Shown in pieces: positions 61,578 to 64,000 of a stretch of 64,000 nt of DNA. The first letter of the stretch is position 1, and every line of letters begins with the position of its first letter. The position numbers and the translations under genes are program-made. The notes below the pieces were generated by a model, which was not told the origin of the DNA, did no database searches, and saw only the letters and a list, made by a program, of their open reading frames with translations. Origin of the DNA: Smaragdicoccus niigatensis DSM 44881 = NBRC 103563 (lineage in GTDB: Bacteria > Actinomycetota > Actinomycetes > Mycobacteriales > Mycobacteriaceae); contig NZ_AQXZ01000016.1 in NCBI RefSeq assembly GCF_000380645.1, positions 124,001-188,000 of the forward strand, in the 5' to 3' direction.

Positions 61578-61880
61578 TCAGGCTGCGCAGTCGGTGCAGA
61601 TCAGCTCGCCGTTCTCGCTGCTGGCGAGACGGCTGCGGTGATGCACCAGGAAGCAGCTCGAGCAGGTGAATTCGTCGGCCTGCTTGGGGATGACGCGTAC
61701 GGAGAGCTCTTCCCCCGAGAGATCCGCACCCGGGAGCTCAAAGGACTCCGCGGTATCCACCTCATCGATATCGACCGACGAAGACTGCGCCTCACTGCGG
61801 CGCGCCTTCAGCTCCTCGAGCGAGTCCTCCGCGAGTTCGTCGGCGTCTCCCCGTCGCGGTGCGTCGTAGTCGGTAGCCAT
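61578..61880 (-). CDS. DUF4193 zinc-ribbon protein (Rv2699c-like)
   Basis: A 100-residue acidic protein: MATDYDAPRRGDADE start, a disordered middle, then a zinc ribbon CSSC ... CTDC (about 70-99) with HHRSRLA between. DUF4193 is an abundant actinobacterial protein of unknown function at the Rv2699c position. ATG 61880 follows GAGGGG. A strong terminator follows. Confidence 0.92.
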   Translation of the reverse strand: MATDYDAPRRGDADELAEDSLEELKARRSEAQSSSVDIDEVDTAESFELPGADLSGEELSVRVIPKQADEFTCSSCFLVHHRSRLASSENGELICTDCAA

Positions 61881-62282
61881 CTTGGTTCCCCTCACACTCA
61901 TCCAAATCATGGCGGCGGGCTTGACCGTTTTCTCCCGGTCGGGAGCGGCGCCGCCATCCCCCTGTGTCTTGCTTCAACGCTCGGGTACCCGGATGGGTCC
62001 CCTGGTCGCGCTCACTGAACGCACCGGCATGCCGGTTTGTTCCCGTGCGCCCGTCGCACCGCACATTCTCGTTGCGCCAGCGGCTGGTGTTACAGCCGAC
62101 AACACAGTGGAAACGTTGGAAGCAGGCGGCGCAGACAATAACCGATTCAGACGCACAAGCGGGAATCAATCTCGGTGAGTTTCCTAGAATGTGGACACAA
62201 GTCCTCCACATGGGCCAATCGGAGCCGTGATCGGGCGCGCGCCGTGTGCGGAATCGCAGCCCCGACGCTCTAGAGTGACGAC
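61881..62282. other. 402-bp intergenic region, divergent promoters of DUF4193 and cei
   Basis: No convincing gene on either strand. It holds TAGAGT for cei (62271-62276), a second -10-like TAGAAT at 62185-62190, and an inverted repeat TGTGGA/TCCACA at 62190-62210 that could be an operator. The left half should contain the DUF4193 promoter. Confidence 0.6.
62271..62276 (+). promoter_or_regulatory. -10 box (TAGAGT) for cei, leaderless
   Basis: TAGAGT ends 6 nt before GTG 62283 with no ribosome site. Confidence 0.5.
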
Positions 62283-62966
62283 GTGGTTTCGCTGATCACC
62301 GATGGTTCCGCCAACGATCGCACCGGTCGACCGTACAAACGTCGACGGGTCCGTCCGTGGGGAATTCTCGTGGTGTGTCTTTCATTACTCTGCGTCGGTG
62401 TGTGGATCTCCGCACTCACGAAGCAGGACACGAACCGGGCTCCGGCAACGTGCAACAGCCCGGGGACGGCCAATGCCCAACCGGGCGATCCGACGCCGGC
62501 AAAACTCGGTCAACGCGTCGGCCAGGACGCCCTCGAGGACGTCCAGCCGGCCGCCCTGGTGAGCACCAAAGTCCGCGTGTTCAACGGCAACGGCGTGCGC
62601 GGCCAGGCCACGCACATCGCCTCACAGCTGTCGGACTATGGCTTCAACATCGCGCCCGATGGTGTCGGAAACGACCCCGTTTACACCAAGCAGGACTTGG
62701 AGTGCACGGGTCAGATTCGGTACGGCGCCAAGGGCAAGGCGACCGCATCAGCGCTCCAGCTCGTCGTCCCATGTGCGGAACTGATCGCGGACAACCGCAG
62801 CGATGATGTCGTCGACGTCGCGCTCGGCTCCTACATCGGAAACGACTTGTCGCCGAACTCGGACGCGGACGAGGTTCTGCGCACCCTCAAGGAAGCCACG
62901 CCGGGCCAGGCCGCCCCGCCGCTCGACTCCGCTCTCCTGAAGGCCGCGCGTAGCTCCGACTGCTGA
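62283..62966 (+). CDS. cei: Envelope integrity protein Cei (LytR C-terminal domain)
   Basis: A 227-residue protein: basic cytosolic tail (PYKRRRVRP), one membrane span (about 26-44), and an extracellular LytR_C domain beginning KVRVFNGNGVRGQATHIASQL (about 97-117). Paired Cys residues (ECTG and PCAE) may form a disulfide. The Rv2700 product is required for envelope integrity in M. tuberculosis. GTG start. Confidence 0.92.
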   Translation: MVSLITDGSANDRTGRPYKRRRVRPWGILVVCLSLLCVGVWISALTKQDTNRAPATCNSPGTANAQPGDPTPAKLGQRVGQDALEDVQPAALVSTKVRVFNGNGVRGQATHIASQLSDYGFNIAPDGVGNDPVYTKQDLECTGQIRYGAKGKATASALQLVVPCAELIADNRSDDVVDVALGSYIGNDLSPNSDADEVLRTLKEATPGQAAPPLDSALLKAARSSDC

Positions 62967-63076
62967 CGTCCACGCGCCGTCCAAAATTCTTTTGGATTGG
63001 TGGGAACTTTCTGCGGTGGGCCCGACTCTTACTTTCCGAATCGCCAAAGAGCGAACGGAACACAGAGAGGGACACC

Positions 63077-63256
63077 ATGAACGGCTACTGGTACGACACC
63101 AACGCAGACGGCTACTACGAGACCGCAGAACTCGACACCAACGGCGACGGCTGGCTCGACACCATCGCGGTCGACAGCAACGTGGACGGTTACTTCGACT
63201 ACGCCGAGACGGACACTGACGGCGACGGCTACACCGACACCGCCTACTACAGCTGA
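63077..63256 (+). CDS. 59-aa protein of four D-x-[ND]-x-DG calcium-loop repeats
   Basis: ATG 63077 follows GAGAGGGACACC, a good ribosome site, and the frame ends at TGA 63254-63256. After MNGYWY the protein is four back-to-back 13-residue repeats: DTNADGYYETAEL, DTNGDGWLDTIAV, DSNVDGYFDYAET and DTDGDGYTDTAYY. Each has the D-x-[DN]-x-D-G-[YW] core of calcium loops in dockerin, EF-hand-like and thrombospondin type-3 repeats. There are about 16 Asp and 9 Tyr and no Lys, Arg or Cys. No signal peptide. Calcium binding is likely by motif; the role is unknown. It lies between cei and suhB. Confidence 0.75.
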   Translation: MNGYWYDTNADGYYETAELDTNGDGWLDTIAVDSNVDGYFDYAETDTDGDGYTDTAYYS

Positions 63257-63266
63257 GACCCCGAAA

Positions 63267-64000
63267 TCACACGGGAATAGGGCCCACCGCATTCAGATCG
63301 CGGAGGGTATTGGCAAAGGCCTCCGCGACGCTCGGCGCGGAGGCCGCCACTATGTGGCCGGCATTTCCAGCAGCATCTGCGGCCGGTAATTCCACGGCGG
63401 CGCCCGCTTCCTGGGCGATGAGGGCCCCGGCCGCCCAGTCCCAGACGTTCAGGCCGTGCTCGTAATAGGCGTCGACCTGCCCCGCAGCGAGCAGGCACAG
63501 ATCGAGCGCCGCGGAACCCAGGCGCCGAATGTCACGCACGTGCGGCAGCAGTCCGGCCACGATTCGTCCCTGTTCCGCACGCCTCGAGGCGGCGTACCCA
63601 AATCCGGTCGCCACCAGGGACATCTGCAACGACGACGGCGTATTGACCCGGAGAGGCGTCCATTCGCCGGTGGGCGAGATTCGATGCGCACCCGCGCCCA
63701 ACGCGGCCGTATAGGTCTCGCCAGAATTCACGTCGGCGACCGCGCCCGCCACGAAGACGCCCTGGTGCGCCGCAGCGATCGACACCGCATAGGCCGGCAG
63801 TCCGTACATGAAGTTCACGGTCCCGTCGATCGGGTCGACGACCCACTGGACCGCCGCATCGGTATTCGCCGGGCCACCGCCTTCTTCGCCGAGTACCGAA
63901 TCTCCCGGCCGACGACTGTTCAGCGCCTTCCGGATGACTTCCTCGGATTCGGTGTCGACGATCGTCACCGGATCGGTCGGCGAAGACTTGGTCGAGGCGA
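63267..64000 (-). CDS. suhB: Inositol monophosphatase family protein (5' end outside window)
   Basis: At least 244 residues are present; coding continues past the right edge (ASTKSSPTDPV just before MTIVDTES in the visible frame). GEEGG, WVVDPIDGTVNF and WDWAAGALIAQEAGA are the three metal/substrate motifs of inositol monophosphatases. It removes phosphate from inositol 1-phosphate for phosphatidylinositol and mycothiol synthesis. The final gene of the conserved block, at the Rv2701c (suhB) position. Confidence 0.93.
   Translation of the reverse strand, partial: ASTKSSPTDPVTIVDTESEEVIRKALNSRRPGDSVLGEEGGGPANTDAAVQWVVDPIDGTVNFMYGLPAYAVSIAAAHQGVFVAGAVADVNSGETYTAALGAGAHRISPTGEWTPLRVNTPSSLQMSLVATGFGYAASRRAEQGRIVAGLLPHVRDIRRLGSAALDLCLLAAGQVDAYYEHGLNVWDWAAGALIAQEAGAAVELPAADAAGNAGHIVAASAPSVAEAFANTLRDLNAVGPIPV

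Noticed and set aside
61792-62211. Minus-strand frame upstream of DUF4193
   Set aside because: No ribosome site or family, and it overlaps the DUF4193 start; treated as promoter region.
1-64000. CRISPR arrays, insertion sequences, phage integrases, rRNA genes or origins
   Set aside because: No regularly spaced repeats, transposase or integrase motifs, rRNA sequence or DnaA-box clusters were seen.

Overview
The window is high-GC actinobacterial DNA, almost certainly from a mycolic-acid bacterium of the order Mycobacteriales (Rhodococcus, Gordonia or Williamsia-like; the genus cannot be fixed from sequence alone). From about 36 kb to the right end the gene order follows the Mycobacterium tuberculosis Rv2670c-Rv2701c block as I know it: zapE, a RibD-like reductase, a TAP-like hydrolase lipoprotein, aftC, msrB, hemQ, hemY, hemE, DUF3000, rnd, dxs, an RNA methyltransferase, an APC/KimA-type permease, ceoB-ceoC, DUF3159, an OB-fold protein, a hydrolase, DUF3710, dut, DUF3093, DUF4193, cei and suhB. 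An arabinofuranosyltransferase (AftC) and Cei imply an arabinogalactan-type envelope.

Layout. 0-6 kb: end of a patatin lipase, an acetyltransferase, then a minus-strand run (HAD phosphatase, Rv1738-like DUF1876, a 74-aa protein, a helical-repeat protein), an acyltransferase and an epoxide-hydrolase-like protein. 6-14 kb: a tiny secreted Tyr/Gly protein, a TetR/diiron/flavo-ferredoxin cluster, a pair of membrane-anchored unknowns, an SDR and a molybdate-type transporter lacking modA. 14-17 kb: a LuxR-type regulator, an unlisted 58-aa membrane protein, an enoyl-CoA hydratase and four tRNA genes. 17-23.5 kb: a compact minus-strand operon DUF4393 (Abi-alpha) - DUF445 - UspA - small helical protein - 655-aa helical-repeat protein, followed by a DUF1232 protein. 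23.7-28.5 kb: a Rieske oxygenase/reductase pair with two divergent PucR regulators. 28.5-36 kb: YbaK, a GH15 trehalase/glucoamylase, an LCP ligase, and ppgK-zwf-gnd feeding glucose into the pentose phosphate path. 36-64 kb: the conserved block above, with a UvrA paralogue and a tiny repeat protein with calcium-loop motifs inserted.

The most novel material is the pair of paralogous two-gene modules (small helical protein translated just before a helical-repeat protein) at 941-2355 and 17966-20159. Each sits beside stress-type genes (a DUF1876/Rv1738-like protein; UspA, DUF445 and DUF4393). The second lies in an operon I do not recognise as a described system. Many genes here appear to be read from leaderless transcripts, with a TANNNT box 6-8 nt before the start codon.
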